From: Fragilariopsis cylindrus CCMP1102
Lineage: Eukaryota; Bacillariophyta; Bacillariophyceae; Bacillariales; Bacillariaceae
Direction of reading: 5' to 3'
DNA length: 64,000 bases
NCBI GenBank assembly: GCA_900095095.1
Contig: FMBT01000406.1
Coordinates: forward strand, 62,001 to 126,000
Shown here: in pieces, positions 20,000 through 31,925 of the stretch
How positions within the stretch are numbered: position 1 is the stretch's first letter
How the letters are laid out: each line of letters opens with the position of its first letter
The notes under the pieces: model-generated
Database searches by the model: none
What the model was told of the DNA's origin: nothing
Seen by the model: only the letters and a program-made list of their open reading frames with translations
Position numbers and translations under genes: made by a program

Positions 20000-20739
20000 G
20001 ATGCTTCTATTTTCTGTACTTTGGCTTTCTTGGATTGTGCCTTGGGAGTGGCTTCTTCTTGAACGATTGAATAGAGATGAACGAAGGAACGAACGAATGA
20101 ATGCTTTGAATGGTTGCCCTTTCTGTATGATGGTAAGGAAGGCAGGAATTACTTTATTGTTTGTGATGGATTTTTGTTGTCTTCGCTCTTGTTGTTTTGT
20201 TTTTGCTTTCTCGTTCGGCAATATTTAAACAGCTGATGACGCTGTTTGTGATTGGCGAATCGTACGACACGTGGAATTGAGGTAGGATTTCAAACGTGAA
20301 TGCATTGCTAGCAACATTTTTTTATATGATTCATTCGAATCAATCGAATATTCTATCCCGCTGTAGGGTAGGTTCAAGACGTATGAAACATATCCTAATA
20401 TTTTCTTGCCGACTAAAACACGATTTAAATCGATTACTTTTCTCTCTCGCGACAAAAGCATGGTAAAAAAATTACAACACCAATAATTAGTTAGGCAGTG
20501 CTGAAATACCACGACTTAAACTAATAACTCGTGGCTACTGTACCGACAGATCAGATCATAGATGCCGCCGACAAAAGCACGGTAATAAAAGCAATTAACA
20601 AGGGATCTTTTTATTGACATCATGATTTTGACTTCAGTATTTTGAATTTTGACATCACATTGTACACACAATTCCACCGCAAGGCAAAAGTAGTGCACCA
20701 ACAAAGTCATAGTTGTAGTAAGATCGACGAAGACGAATT

Positions 20740-20779
<40 letters not shown>

Positions 20780-20819
20780 AAAGAAGAGAAAAATACGACT
20801 ACAGTATTATATTTCGATA
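20000..20819. promoter_or_regulatory. Divergent promoter region, left arm upstream of truncated PEP-synthase-like gene
   Basis: Between the SET gene (-) and the truncated PEP-synthase-like gene (+). It contains one copy of a ~60-bp direct repeat (20379-20438). From about 20540 onward the sequence matches, in inverted orientation, the upstream region of the long paralogue. The string ACAAAAGCAYGGTAA occurs twice here and once upstream of the paralogue. A (CAA)n tract (~20741-20780) precedes the ATG. Confidence 0.6.
20379..20438 (+). repeat. Direct repeat flanking truncated gene, copy 1
   Basis: Starts ACGTATGAAACATA, then TAATATTTTCTTGCC and AACACGATTTA, ending TTACT. The second copy, same orientation, is at 22514-22572. 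By eye roughly 80% of bases match, with small indels. Confidence 0.75.
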
Positions 20820-22352
20820 ATGATGTTGAATGCTAATGCTAATGCTAATACTAATACTGGTGATGACGATACTGATACTAATACAGGTGACGACGATACA
20901 AAAAATATGCTTGTATCATTAACATCCGATTATATTTCTCAGGATGTTTTCTCTCCATCACGAGTTGGTGGTAAGGCAAGGTGTTTAGCAAAACTGTATT
21001 CAATAACAGGTTTATCAACTAATGTACCAAAATCATTTGCTCTTACTGTTGATTTTTTTCAACCATGGATTCAAAAAATGAAACAAACAATAGAATATAA
21101 AACATTATTGACACTTCATAATGACAATGATGATGATGATGGCAATGGTGATGGTAATGGCACAACTACTAATAATACTACCACTACAGAAGAATTATTA
21201 TGTGAGAGATTACAAAAAGAAAGTTATAAACTAACTTTATCAAAAGAACAATCCAATGCAATACATAAATTAGTGAATGAAATGAAAAATTCAAATTCAT
21301 CATATAACAACGTACCTAATTTAGCCGCTGTACGAAGTTCAGCACCAACAGAATATGGTATTGCATCTAGGTTTGCTGGTGTATTTGATACATGTTTAGG
21401 TATTGGATTAACATTTGATGAATTAATAAATGCTATTCATATATGTTTTGCATCATTCTGGAATTATCGTATATTACATTATTATAATCGAAGCAGTCGC
21501 AGTTATAGTAAAGGTATCACAACCACAGATTTTATTGGTGGATTTGCTGTTGTTGTTATGGAAATGATTGATTCTCAAATTGCTGGTGTAGCATTTACTG
21601 CTAATCCACTTAATTCTAATCGTGATGAATTAGTTATTGACTCGGTAAGTAGTTCAGGCATTTATCCTGTTCCATTCGACGGGAAGTAGTTTACAATTAT
21701 TATGGTGGCTAAGGCATTGATATGTGGGAACTCTGTCTCTCTCTGTCTCTCTCTCTCTCACGGAATTCCTTCGTAAAAGGTCACCAAAATCCCATCCTCA
21801 CATGCTTCGTTCGTTCGTTCGTATACCAATCCCGAAACTAATTTTTTTTCTTAATCATTCTCTTTATCTCTCTCTCTCCTTGTCTATACGCACATACGGT
21901 ACCGTAGTATCATTTACGGGGATTAGGTGAATCAGTTGTTGATGGGAGTGTTACAGCTGATCGTTATATTGTTGATAAAATCAATAGTGAACTTATTAAA
22001 CAATTAGTGGGTGTAAAAGGAATTAAAAAAGGAAAAGGAATTGAAAAACGACTTGATATGTCGTCAGGTCAAGCTGGTAGTAGTGGTGGTGGTGGTGGTG
22101 GTGGTATTGAACATATTATCAAAGAAAATGATCCAAGACGTACAGAATCAAGTTTAACAAAACAACAACTACAAGAGTTAACAAGATTAGTTTGTATTGT
22201 TGAAGTTACATACCGGATGCCAATGGAGATAGAATGGGCATTTATTACTGGTAGACATAGTGGGAATTATTGTTTAGATTTGAAATTATTACAAGCACGA
22301 CCAATAACAACATTACTTTGTTTGGGTCGTTTGGATGATGACACAACCAGGT
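20540..22352 (+). repeat. Left arm of inverted segmental duplication
   Basis: Nucleotide similarity to the reverse complement of 30217-31925. It spans the upstream region (shared GATGCCACCGACA-like and CAGTATTTTGA strings), exon 1, the first intron's position and exon 2. It stops at GATGACACAACCAGGT (about 22337-22352), after which the two arms diverge. Most identity is in the exons; the introns differ in length (263 versus 194 bp). Confidence 0.8.
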
Positions 22353-22420
22353 ACAGTTGTTGTTCTGTGTGTTTGTTCGTAATTTTTATAATTATCTACG
22401 GAGATAAAATAAATGAATAA
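20820..22420 (+). CDS. Truncated PEP-synthase-like protein (ATP-grasp part only)
   Basis: Exon 1 is 20820-21644 (825 bases, exactly as long as in the paralogue). Intron 21645-21907 has GTAAGT...TAG. Exon 2 is 21908-22420, giving about 445 residues. It covers the nucleotide-binding half of PEP synthase/PPDK-type enzymes: RVGGKARCLAKLY, VRSSAPTEYG, QIAGVAFTANPLN, GLGESVVDGSVTADRY, LQARPITT. It lacks the swivelling phosphohistidine domain. Compared with the paralogue at 28027-31652, the motif EEDG...SFAG reads TEYG...RFAG and the Trp of SWGLGE is replaced. It may be a decaying duplicate, although the frame stays open. A (GGT)n run gives poly-Gly. The last ~25 residues are unique sequence beyond the breakpoint. 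Confidence 0.7.
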
Positions 22421-22781
22421 TCACTATTTATACTATACGGTAGCTATAACAAAAGCATTCAAAAAAATAGCTTTGCTATTGCTGGACGGCCTAACTACTG
22501 CAACAGAAACAATACGTATGAAACATAGGTCATAATATTTTCTTGCCTGAAACACGATTTAGATTGCTTACTGCCCACACATCACATTCTAGTGTTGAAA
22601 AAAGTAAACAAGAGAATAATGACTAACGTAAAGAATGAAGATTGGAATTGAACTAAATCATCTATGATTAGTAAAAGAACTTGCATGGAGAAAATAAAAT
22701 AGTTTCTATTACTGTACTGAATCATATTGCCGGGCTGGCTCAATAAAGAATATTATATCTGACTCTATTCGTATCGTAACT
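22421..22781. other. Spacer carrying second direct-repeat copy
   Basis: Convergent spacer between the truncated gene and the GT25-like gene. It contains the direct-repeat copy at 22514-22572 and nothing else I can support. Confidence 0.5.
22514..22572 (+). repeat. Direct repeat flanking truncated gene, copy 2
   Basis: Same orientation as 20379-20438: ACGTATGAAACATA, TAATATTTTCTTGCC, AACACGATTTA, TTACT. The pair brackets the duplicated segment at about 100-165 bases from its ends. Confidence 0.75.
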
Positions 22782-25700
22782 TCAAGTACGATTTCGCCTT
22801 CCTTCTGATTCAAATTTTTTTTTGGTACTAGATCTCTTCGTTGAATTTTTCCCTCCGGCGGTATTACCACTATAAACTATATCCGAATCACGAAATCGCC
22901 AATTCTGAAGTGGCTTGTTGTAATTTTCTTTCGTAGCACTTGCTCCTGTTGCAGTAGTAGTTCCTACCTTTTGATCACATAGTGGCACGCTAGCACAATA
23001 TGCTCGGAATTGTAAACATTCACGGATTTCCTTTCGTGACATCGTTGGTGGATGTGCATGATTTATTGGTCCTTCTTTCGACGGTACATACCCAACCCCT
23101 ATACGTTGACCATAATCGTTTTCCCAATTTGAAGTTAAAATCATTTTCCGGCCCATCCATGTATCGACAGGACCAACCACGGGAAGATGGTTCAATAGAT
23201 ACCGAGCTCCGGCCTTACTCAACAAGTATCCCGTAAGATACCATGTCATGGTAGGAAGTTTAATGTGTTCGCAACCCGGTATGTCGACTAAAGGTGCTTC
23301 TCTCGGTTTGGCATACCCTATTGCACAATAATGAAAATCACGGGGCAATTCTTGTAAGACTTCTTCTAGGCGATCTTTGAAACGATCGACGCAAATGGCG
23401 TCATCTTCTAGTACCAAAGCGACGGGAGTAGGTGACATGCGATTGCTGTGAGGTATACCATCTTTATCATTATTATTATGCTTCAAAAGAGTATGCATCG
23501 GATCTCCACGAGCAAATCCTGAAAACGTAAAATTACTGCATGTTGTATTCGATGATGCAATTCCTTTCCATGTTGCAATATGACTCAGAGCGCAAGCTTT
23601 TTCACTGGGACTTAATGAAACCATCCAAGACGGATCATCGGAAGCATATACGTCAAACGCTTTCAAATTATTTGGCCGCCATCGGGGCAATACCAATGAA
23701 TCGAGTGATCTTTTCTTTGTACTACCATTATTGGGTTCTCCTTCGGATTCTACCCAACTCATAAGATTGCGTTCCACTTCAGCAGGAGAATCTTGACTAC
23801 CATCAATCGCGAAAGTACCAATATACGACGTAAGAGTATTAGTATCGGCATTACTATTGCAAGATCCAGTACCAACATTACCATTATCATTATTACTATT
23901 ATTATCATCAATAGCTTGCCAACGATCTGGTGGAATCACTCCACGTATCGTCCATAATCCTGCATGCATAGCTTGTGACATAAAAGATGCCATCCGATCT
24001 TTCCGTCGCTTTAAACTGATGACTCGAACCATCGGGAATGATGACCAATAATCCATACACCACAATATGTCGTTTGCACTATCAAACGACGATAACTGTC
24101 GACGACGGTGATGATGGTTGCTGCTGTTTTCGTCGTCGTCGCCGCTATCGTTTGATGATGATGATGAAGATGATGATGACGATGACGATGAGGATAATAG
24201 ACGCCATTGGATCAATCGGAGTGCACTTTCTCCGTCTGCTAATTCATGGCAGATACTCAATAACGTAGAAAGACAGGTTAAATTGATTTTTGATTCTTTA
24301 TACCCATTATTATTATTATTATTACTTATTGTGATCATCGATTCGATAAGACGGGGTACCATTAAATGAGAAATTGGTGTTACCATTGTAGTCGTAGGGG
24401 AAGATACAATAGACCGATAGTAATCGATATTTCGAATTTCCATCTGTCGCATAGCCTTTGCACAAGTTTCAACAATCAATATAACTATGTTTTTCCTTTT
24501 GTTGTCGGATATTTGTTGCTGCTGTTGTTGTTGTTGTTGTTGTTGTTGCTGTTGCTGCGACGATGGTAATGATGACAAAGAATACAAAAACTTGTCTGAC
24601 CAATCATTAAAGACGTTTCGTATTGTTTCTCCATTACAATGCAACATCCATATAATGGGTAGCATCCATGACATTATAGTAGTAGATTCCTTTTGATAAT
24701 CATTAGTATTGTCATCGAACGCAGTTGAAATTTCTCCAAGGAAAAGACTAATATTTCTTTCGTTGTCGTTATCGTCGCCTCTACTACCTCTACTTCTGCC
24801 TTCTTCTTTGCCATCATTATTGTCGTCGTCGTTGTTATTCTTTTTATCGAGATAGTGTAGTAGAATATTTGAAATGGGTGATGCTAGCTTTAACATCGTC
24901 ATGGTATTCGAGGAAGAATTGTTATTGTTATTGAATAGAATTGATTGTAATAAACGTTCGTATGCAGCAAATTCTACAAGACCCGTTTCTGATATACGTG
25001 AATCATTTTTTATTTTATTATTATTCTTATCATTTTCGTTGTATTCATGTTCATGTTCAATTTGATGGGTAGTATTACTATTACTATTGGTAGGAGTAGT
25101 AGTATCATTAGTAGAAGATCGTAGGTGAAAGATTTCACCAGTAGTATAAATAGTACTTTGAATTGAATCTAATAATAGTAACGCCGCATTGTTTTTGTTA
25201 TTCAGTGCATTTTCCATCAAGTAATCAAGAAGGGTAGCAGTAGTAGTAGTCCTATTTGTAGTAGTATGATGGTTGTTACAGTTGTTGCTGTTCTGAAATT
25301 TGAATATATTCATTGGTGTTGTTACTATACTTTCAATAATACATAAACTTTGTATTGGCGGATATTTATATTTAGTGTTATTATTATTCTCATCAGTACT
25401 ACTATTAGTACTACTATTTGTTGTTGTTGAGGTTGTTGATAATAAATAACGGAAGAAGAATTGGATTGCTACTATTGGTTGATTCCGATTTAAATAGATT
25501 GTTGTTACAATCCGTGAGAATATACATCTATCCACAATAGTTGCTAAACGTAGCATATTTTTTGTGTCATATTGTACAAGTCTATCTCTTTTTCTTCTTT
25601 GTTCTCTTTGTTCTTCTCTACTTTGCTGTTTTTTGATTATTGTTGTTGTTGTTTCCTGACTACTGTTATAATTAAAATGTAATGATTGATTATACATATT

Positions 25701-27357
25701 ATTATATCGATCATAGATTGGATAAAAATCACATATTTCACCTTGTAATGAAATAAGAAATTGTTGTACCATACTATAACGTTTTTTCATACCAATTATA
25801 AATTGGATTGCCGCCTCCTTTCCACACTTCTCCTCGTTCTCTTCCTCCTTTTCCTTTTCCTCCTCATCATCATTATCGTTATTACATTCCATTCGTACAA
25901 GCTGTGAAAAATAACTTTCAGTATCCTTACCATCCTCACTATTGATATCAATTTTGTCATCAATTTCATCCAGTATTATACCAAAAGTGTCAATCCAACA
26001 TACTGCTTTTAATAATAATGTCACACCTTCTACTGCTGGATGTTGTTCCATTTGTTGTGCCTGTGTCTGTTGTTCCTGTTGTTGTTGTTCATCATTGTCA
26101 GAATCATTCCTTCTTTTATCAAATTGTATAGGTACAAAACATGGTATGATATCTTTTGTGACAAATGATGAATAACGATAATGTTCATTATTTGTTGATC
26201 CTGGAATTGGTATTGTTATTTTTAATTTCGTCCATTCTTTGATTATTTGTATTATCTCATGCAATATAATAGTATCATTTTTACGTATATATGATGTATG
26301 AGTAGCACAACACTTCTTGTTCGTGCTGGTGGTGGTGTTGTTGTTCCCATTTCCATATCCTTTTTCACCTTCATTGCCAACATTGCCATCATCGCCTTCA
26401 TCATTATTTTCTCCAGTATCATTGTTTTCATTATCATCATCAATTTCATTATAATCTTCATTATTATCTTCATTATTCTGTATAATAATTGTTGTCGTTA
26501 ATGAAATACCAATAATATTCAAATAGTCATTTGCTTTCCGTAAATAGTTCCAACCAATACGTATACGTTTTGGTACTACTGTTTGTACACGTATTTGTCC
26601 TTGTCCTTGTGCAGCAGCTGTTGCTGTTGGAAGTTGTTGTTGTTTCGCAATATTATTATCATCGTCATCATCGGTGTCATCATCATCATCACGAATTTTC
26701 AAACGACTACTAGTATGCCGGCGACGATGATGATATTGGGGAGGAAGATTTTTATTTTTATTTTTGTTGTTTGTAAAAGAAGCAGCAGTAATACTACTAC
26801 CAAACATCATTCCATCATCGTCATCACCAGTATCGTCATCGTCGTCGTCCCTTTCGAATGGTATTTTTGTCGTAGCAGTAGAAGCAGTAGAAATTGGTTT
26901 CTTTTGATTACTATTACTATCACGAAGACGATCACGTTTCTCCTCTTCGTCTTCAGATGATTCAGACGACGATGATAATTCAAAATCTAAATCTGCTACT
27001 GCTGCTGTTGCTGCTGCAGAATCATCATTCTCATTCCCTTTTTTGTTCCTCTCAGCTGCTGCTGCTGCTGCTGCTGATGCTAATGACGCTGATTTTGACG
27101 CTGATTCTTCTTTAATTGTTCTAATTCATTTTGATAATTTGTGGCACGCTTTTCCATTTATCCACATCATAACTCAAGTTATTATGTAATGCTGTAAAAT
27201 AGTCTAATGCTTTCTTATCTTTTTTTAATAATTTAACTAATGAAATTGGTGGTGGCGGAGGTGGTTTTGGACGTTTCTTATTGTTATCATTATCATCATC
27301 ATTTTTTGTTGTCGTTGATCTTGGACGTTTATTATTTTTATTTTTGTTTGTCACCAT
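22782..27357 (-). CDS. Giant GT25-like glycosyltransferase with low-complexity N-terminus
   Basis: The frame 22782-26810 alone encodes 1342 residues. The C-terminal ~400 residues look like glycosyltransferase family 25: PMVRVISLKRRKDRMASFM, LSPSEKACALSHIATWKGI, PVALVLEDDAICVDRFKDRL, MTWYLTGYLLSKAGARYLLN, VDTWMGRKM. The LEDD motif fits the metal-binding DxD position. GT25 enzymes transfer galactose or other sugars to LPS or collagen-like acceptors. The upstream ~900 residues are Asn/Asp/Gln/Ser-rich with islands of ordinary sequence and no recognised domain. The open frame continues upstream of 26810 in acidic sequence, and 27121-27357 (MVTNKNKNNKRPRS..., KALDYFTALHNNL) looks like the true N-terminus. 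Linking them needs two one-base shifts, at T/A runs near 27150-27153 and 27111-27113. I infer one gene of about 1520 residues. Confidence 0.7.
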
Positions 27358-28026
27358 CGTACGTCAGCTCAACTGCACTCCGATATCTTGTTGGTTGGTT
27401 TGATATTCCGTACAAAATCAGTTTGGTTTCAGAGCTGGCGGCCAAAAGGGAGGCGTACTGTACTGAACAATATACTGATTCGATTGATTCTAGTAGACTA
27501 TATAGAGCTAGAGCTAGTAAATGGGGAACAAATTTTTAAATGAGCATGCATCAATCATCATCTACAGTAAGTCAATGTATGTTCGAATGAAAAAATGAAA
27601 GAAAAAAAAAGTTAAAGTGAAGGAACGATTTATGTGCGGTCGAGCAGCGCAGATACTTCTATTAGATCTTTTCATATATAAAGAGCTAATTCTGTACTTG
27701 CGTAAGCGCTAGCTAATGAATAAAATAAAAGTAAAGTGGGAATAAACCGTGACATCAATGATCATTCCATTATTCGTGTAGTACCGTATTCGTTTCTAAT
27801 CAACTTGCTATTTGTAGAACTTTTTTTTAATCTTAGATTAGAAGTCTTACTACCTGCTGTAAGCCTGATCGATTACGAGATCGTTAGTACATAGGTACTG
27901 ACTAGCTAGTAGACCCACAGTAGACGACCCAAACCTCAGACATAAAGAACATAGACAGGAGGGGGTACAAACACTATTTAACTTGTTAATTACTTCTTCC
28001 TCCTCTCCTTTCCTTTCCGCTATTTT
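27358..28026. other. Intergenic region
   Basis: 669 bases between the presumed 5' end of the GT25-like gene and the 3' end of the PEP-synthase-like gene, both on the minus strand. It has many GTAC/TAG-rich short words; no gene is seen. Confidence 0.5.
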
Positions 28027-31000
28027 CTACTCGTCATCATTATCGCTACTCATAATCTTTACGATACCTGTATTACCATCCACAGATACTTTCATTCCAT
28101 TTTTTAATTCAGTGTGGATATTAATATTCGAAACAGCAGGTTTACCATATTCTCTTGCACATAACTTTACATTAAAAAAAACAATAAAAGCAAGGTAAAA
28201 AAAAGGTGGAAAAAAAGAATAACAATAACAATTGAATGATTATTAGAAAGAACATTAGAATGTATACATATCGGATATTATATCGCTTTGACGAAAAATC
28301 AGCATGGAATACACACACTACGAATGATAATAACATTTGTGTGTGCGTGTGTAAAATAACAGAACTTACAGCGCCGTGTTGCAACACACCACCAATCTGA
28401 AGTACCACAGCTGATGCACTAGCAAATAGTGGAGTCCATGCTGGACCTGTTACCGTCGCACATAATACCTCACCGTTTTCAAATTTTTCATTTGGATGAT
28501 CGATAATTCGTACTGTACCAATAGCAATTCCTGGTGCAACAGCTGAACCAATTAATGTTCCTTCCGGTGGTTCTTCACCGTCCTTAAATGTAGGAGGATC
28601 TGGTTGTAATATACGACATCGTGAATCGACCAGCAAAGGGCAAATCGTAGCACGTAAGGCACGTTCGTAAACAACCTTTCTTGGACGGACAATATCCATT
28701 AATTGTAATTGCTCTTGTTGTTGCTGATCATTATCGATGAGTGCTTTATCGATTTCATCAATAGTAAGATGAAATATGTCATTTTTTTCTTCTAACCGAC
28801 CAGAATCGATGAACTTATCTTGAATACGCAATAATTCTGCACGGATTATACCAATAACATTTGCTAAACGCATCTTTGGTGAATTCCTCATCCACATAAC
28901 ATGTTCTAAATATTCATTACGTTTTTTAATCTTAGATAATGCAAATGGATGGAATAATTTATTCAGGTTTGCTGCATCTTCTTCGTGATTAGTTTGTACA
29001 GCACGACGTTTTGCAACGCGTTCCTGTTGTGTTATATATGGATCCTTTACTTCACCTAATGCATTCATTCGCATCTTTCCTAACAAAAATTCAGGACTAT
29101 CATCATACCGTGGACAACTCATAAATAATTGATCCTGTCCATCATAACCAAATTTATGCATAAACAATTTCCATGATTCTAGAAATTCGATTGGTAGATC
29201 AATATTACTATTATTAGTACTGGATTTTCCCATCTCGGCCAGATTTGTTTCAATACGAATTGCTAATGATTTCATTGATTCATGATCGTATTGATTCCAT
29301 ACTTCCAATGGTAATGTTTTGCCAAGTGGTACATTTCAATATTCGTTTCCATTAGTTCATCGCCAACATATCCGCCACATAATGCTTCATATTCCTCACG
29401 GATTTCTTTCGAGAGTTTTTCATCCCGTCGTTTTTCATCAAATTTTTTATATCCAGTAACAATACCTGAAATAGCACCACATTCTTCTTGGATCGATACA
29501 CGTATAGCATCACACAATTCCATAGAGAAATCTTCTAGAGTACCGGTATGTGCACCAGATCTACGATCTAAAGCTAACTTTTGAAGACGATTCGTATCTT
29601 CAAGAACAACTTTAAGATATTTTTCCTTTGCTTGACTTGGATTACTTTTAAATTTTTTTCCTGTTTTGTACAAAGACCAGAATGGAATTTCCTTTAGAAG
29701 CTTGTACGCACTGCGTAAGTCTAATCCTTTTGGTAATTTCATTGTGCGATACTTATCACGATCACAATCTGTTGAGTCAAATATAGATGCTGTATATGGA
29801 TCTATTGGCTTCATCATCTATCGTATGCATTGGATGAATGGAGTAAAAGCAAAAACAATTGAGAAAACAGTAGTGCGTGAGTAGGTGATTCAAAACAAAG
29901 ACACACCAGCAGCATATTTCGTACACAACACAGAAGAGAACAGCACAGCACAGCGTACCTTAGACATAGATTGTGTTGACGCATAAATAAATATATGTGA
30001 CATATTACAATATTGACGTGTTGATGAATTAAACATAGGCATATCAGATGATTCTGAATATAGTTTCCAATTTTTATCTTTCGCTTCACGTAATGATTTA
30101 GGACCAATCAAAACTATTGATACCTTACAATAAAAATCTAAATCCATTGTAGTGAAAGGACTAGTTGTTGTCGCTTCTGAAATTATATTAAAATCAAAAT
30201 ATAATTTACGACGTTCACCTGGTTGTGTCATCATTTTTGTATCCAAACAAAATAATGTTGTTATTGGTCGTGCTTGTAATAATTTCAAATCTAAACAATA
30301 ATTATCAGTATGTTTACTAGTAATAAATGCCCATTCTATATCCATTGGCATCCCGTAGATATCTTCAACAATACAAACTAATTTTGTTAACTCATGTAGT
30401 TGCTGTTTTGTTAAACTTGATATTGTACGTCTTGGATCATTTTCTTTGATAATATGTTCAATAACCCCACCACCACCACCACTACTACCAGCTTGACCTG
30501 ACACCATATCAAGTCGTTTTTCAATTCCTTTTACACCTAGGGTTTGTTTAATGAGTTTTCCTTTGATTTTATCAATAATATAACGATCAGCTGTAACACT
30601 CCCATCAACAACTGATTCACCTAATCCCCATGACTGATACCATGGTACCGTATATGCGTGTGTGTTTAAAAGTTAGACAAAGAGTGAGTGTGAGGAGGGA
30701 ATTTTGGTGATCCTTTATGAAGGAATTCCGAGAGAGAGACAGAGAGAGAGAAGACAGCTGCCATAATAGTTGTATACTACTTCCCGTCGAATGGAACAGT
30801 ATATATAGAACCATTTCAACTGCTTACCGAGTCAATAACTAATTCATCACGATCAGAGTTAAGTGGATTAGCAGTAAATGCTACACCAGCAATTTGGGAA
30901 TCAATCATTTCCATAACAACAACAGCAAATCCACCAATAAAATCGGTGGTTTTTCTACCGTTATTGCTGCTACTAGTATTGGCAGTAGCATTCATTTGTT

Positions 31001-31652
31001 TATAATGTAATACACGATAATTCCATAATGATGCAAAACATGTATGAATAGCATTTTTTAATTCATCAAATGTTAATCCAATACCTAAACATGTATCATA
31101 TGCACCAGCAAAACTATAGTCAGTACCATCTTCTTCTGGTGCTGAACTTCGTACAGCGACTAAATTATTAGGTACGCCGTCCCATGATGAATTTGAATTT
31201 TTCATTTCATTCACTAATTTGTGTATTGCATTGGATTGTTCTTTTGATAAAGTTAGTTTATAACTTTCTTTTTGTAATTTCTCACATAATAATTCTTCTG
31301 TAGTAGTAGTACTATTAGTAGTTGTGCCATTACCATCACCATTGCCATCAACATTGTCATCATCATTTTGAAGCATCAATAATGATTTATATTCTACTGT
31401 TTGTTTCATTTTTTGAATCCATGGTTGAAAAAAATCAACAGTAAGAGCAAATGATTTTGGTACATGATTTGATAAACCTTTTATTGCATACAGTTTTGCT
31501 AAACTGCTTGCCTTACCACCAACTCGTGATGGAGAGACATGATCATCCTCTATTACTGATGTAGAAAGATCATTTGATGTTAATGATACAAGCATATTAC
31601 TTGTATCGTCATCACCAGTATTAGTATTAGTATTCAACATTGTCATCGTCAT
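28027..31652 (-). CDS. PEP-synthase-like pyruvate/water dikinase family enzyme, four exons
   Basis: Exons (minus strand): 31652-30828, 30633-29959, 29817-28370, 28164-28027. All introns are GT-AG and phase 0 (194, 141, 205 bp). The ATP-grasp part has RVGGKASSLAKLY, LVAVRSSAPEEDG, SFAGAYDTCLGIG, SQIAGVAFTANPLN, then SWGLGESVVDGSVTADRY and LLQARPITT. A helical linker follows. The end is the mobile phosphohistidine domain: GSAVAPGIAIGTVRII, ATVTGPAWTPLFASA, then GGVLQHGA spliced to LCAREYGKPAV, with the catalytic His in LQHGA. No PEP-binding TIM barrel follows, as in rifampicin-phosphotransferase-like and some PEP-synthase-like proteins. Within exon 3 the frame shifts by one base at an AAA run (29334-29336; reads as IENVPLGKTLPLE after the shift). 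About 1030 residues. Likely phosphoryl transfer between ATP, a His and an unknown acceptor. Confidence 0.8.
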
Positions 31653-31925
31653 AATACTGTAGTCGTATTTTCTCTTCTCTTTTTCTGTAATTCGTCTTCG
31701 TCGATATAACTATTACTTTGACGGGTGCACTACTTGCCTTGTGGTGGAATTGTGTGCTTTTGTTGTTGTTGTTATTTGTTGGTTTTTCTTTTACTATTAA
31801 TTGTCGAATGTATTCAGTATATATGATGTGATGTCAAAATACTGAAGCTAAAATGTCAGTAAAAAGATCCATTAATTGCTTTTACCGTGCTTTTGTCATG
31901 TCGGTGGCATCTATTCTGTCGGTAG
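30217..31925 (-). repeat. Right arm of inverted segmental duplication
   Basis: Inverted counterpart of 20540-22352, covering the upstream region, exon 1, intron 1 and most of exon 2 of the long PEP-synthase-like gene. Confidence 0.8.

Noticed and set aside
20379-22572. Direct repeats around the truncated PEP-synthase-like gene as ends of an LTR-type element
   Set aside because: No gag, pol, integrase or primer-binding-site-like sequence between them; the enclosed sequence is a host gene fragment.
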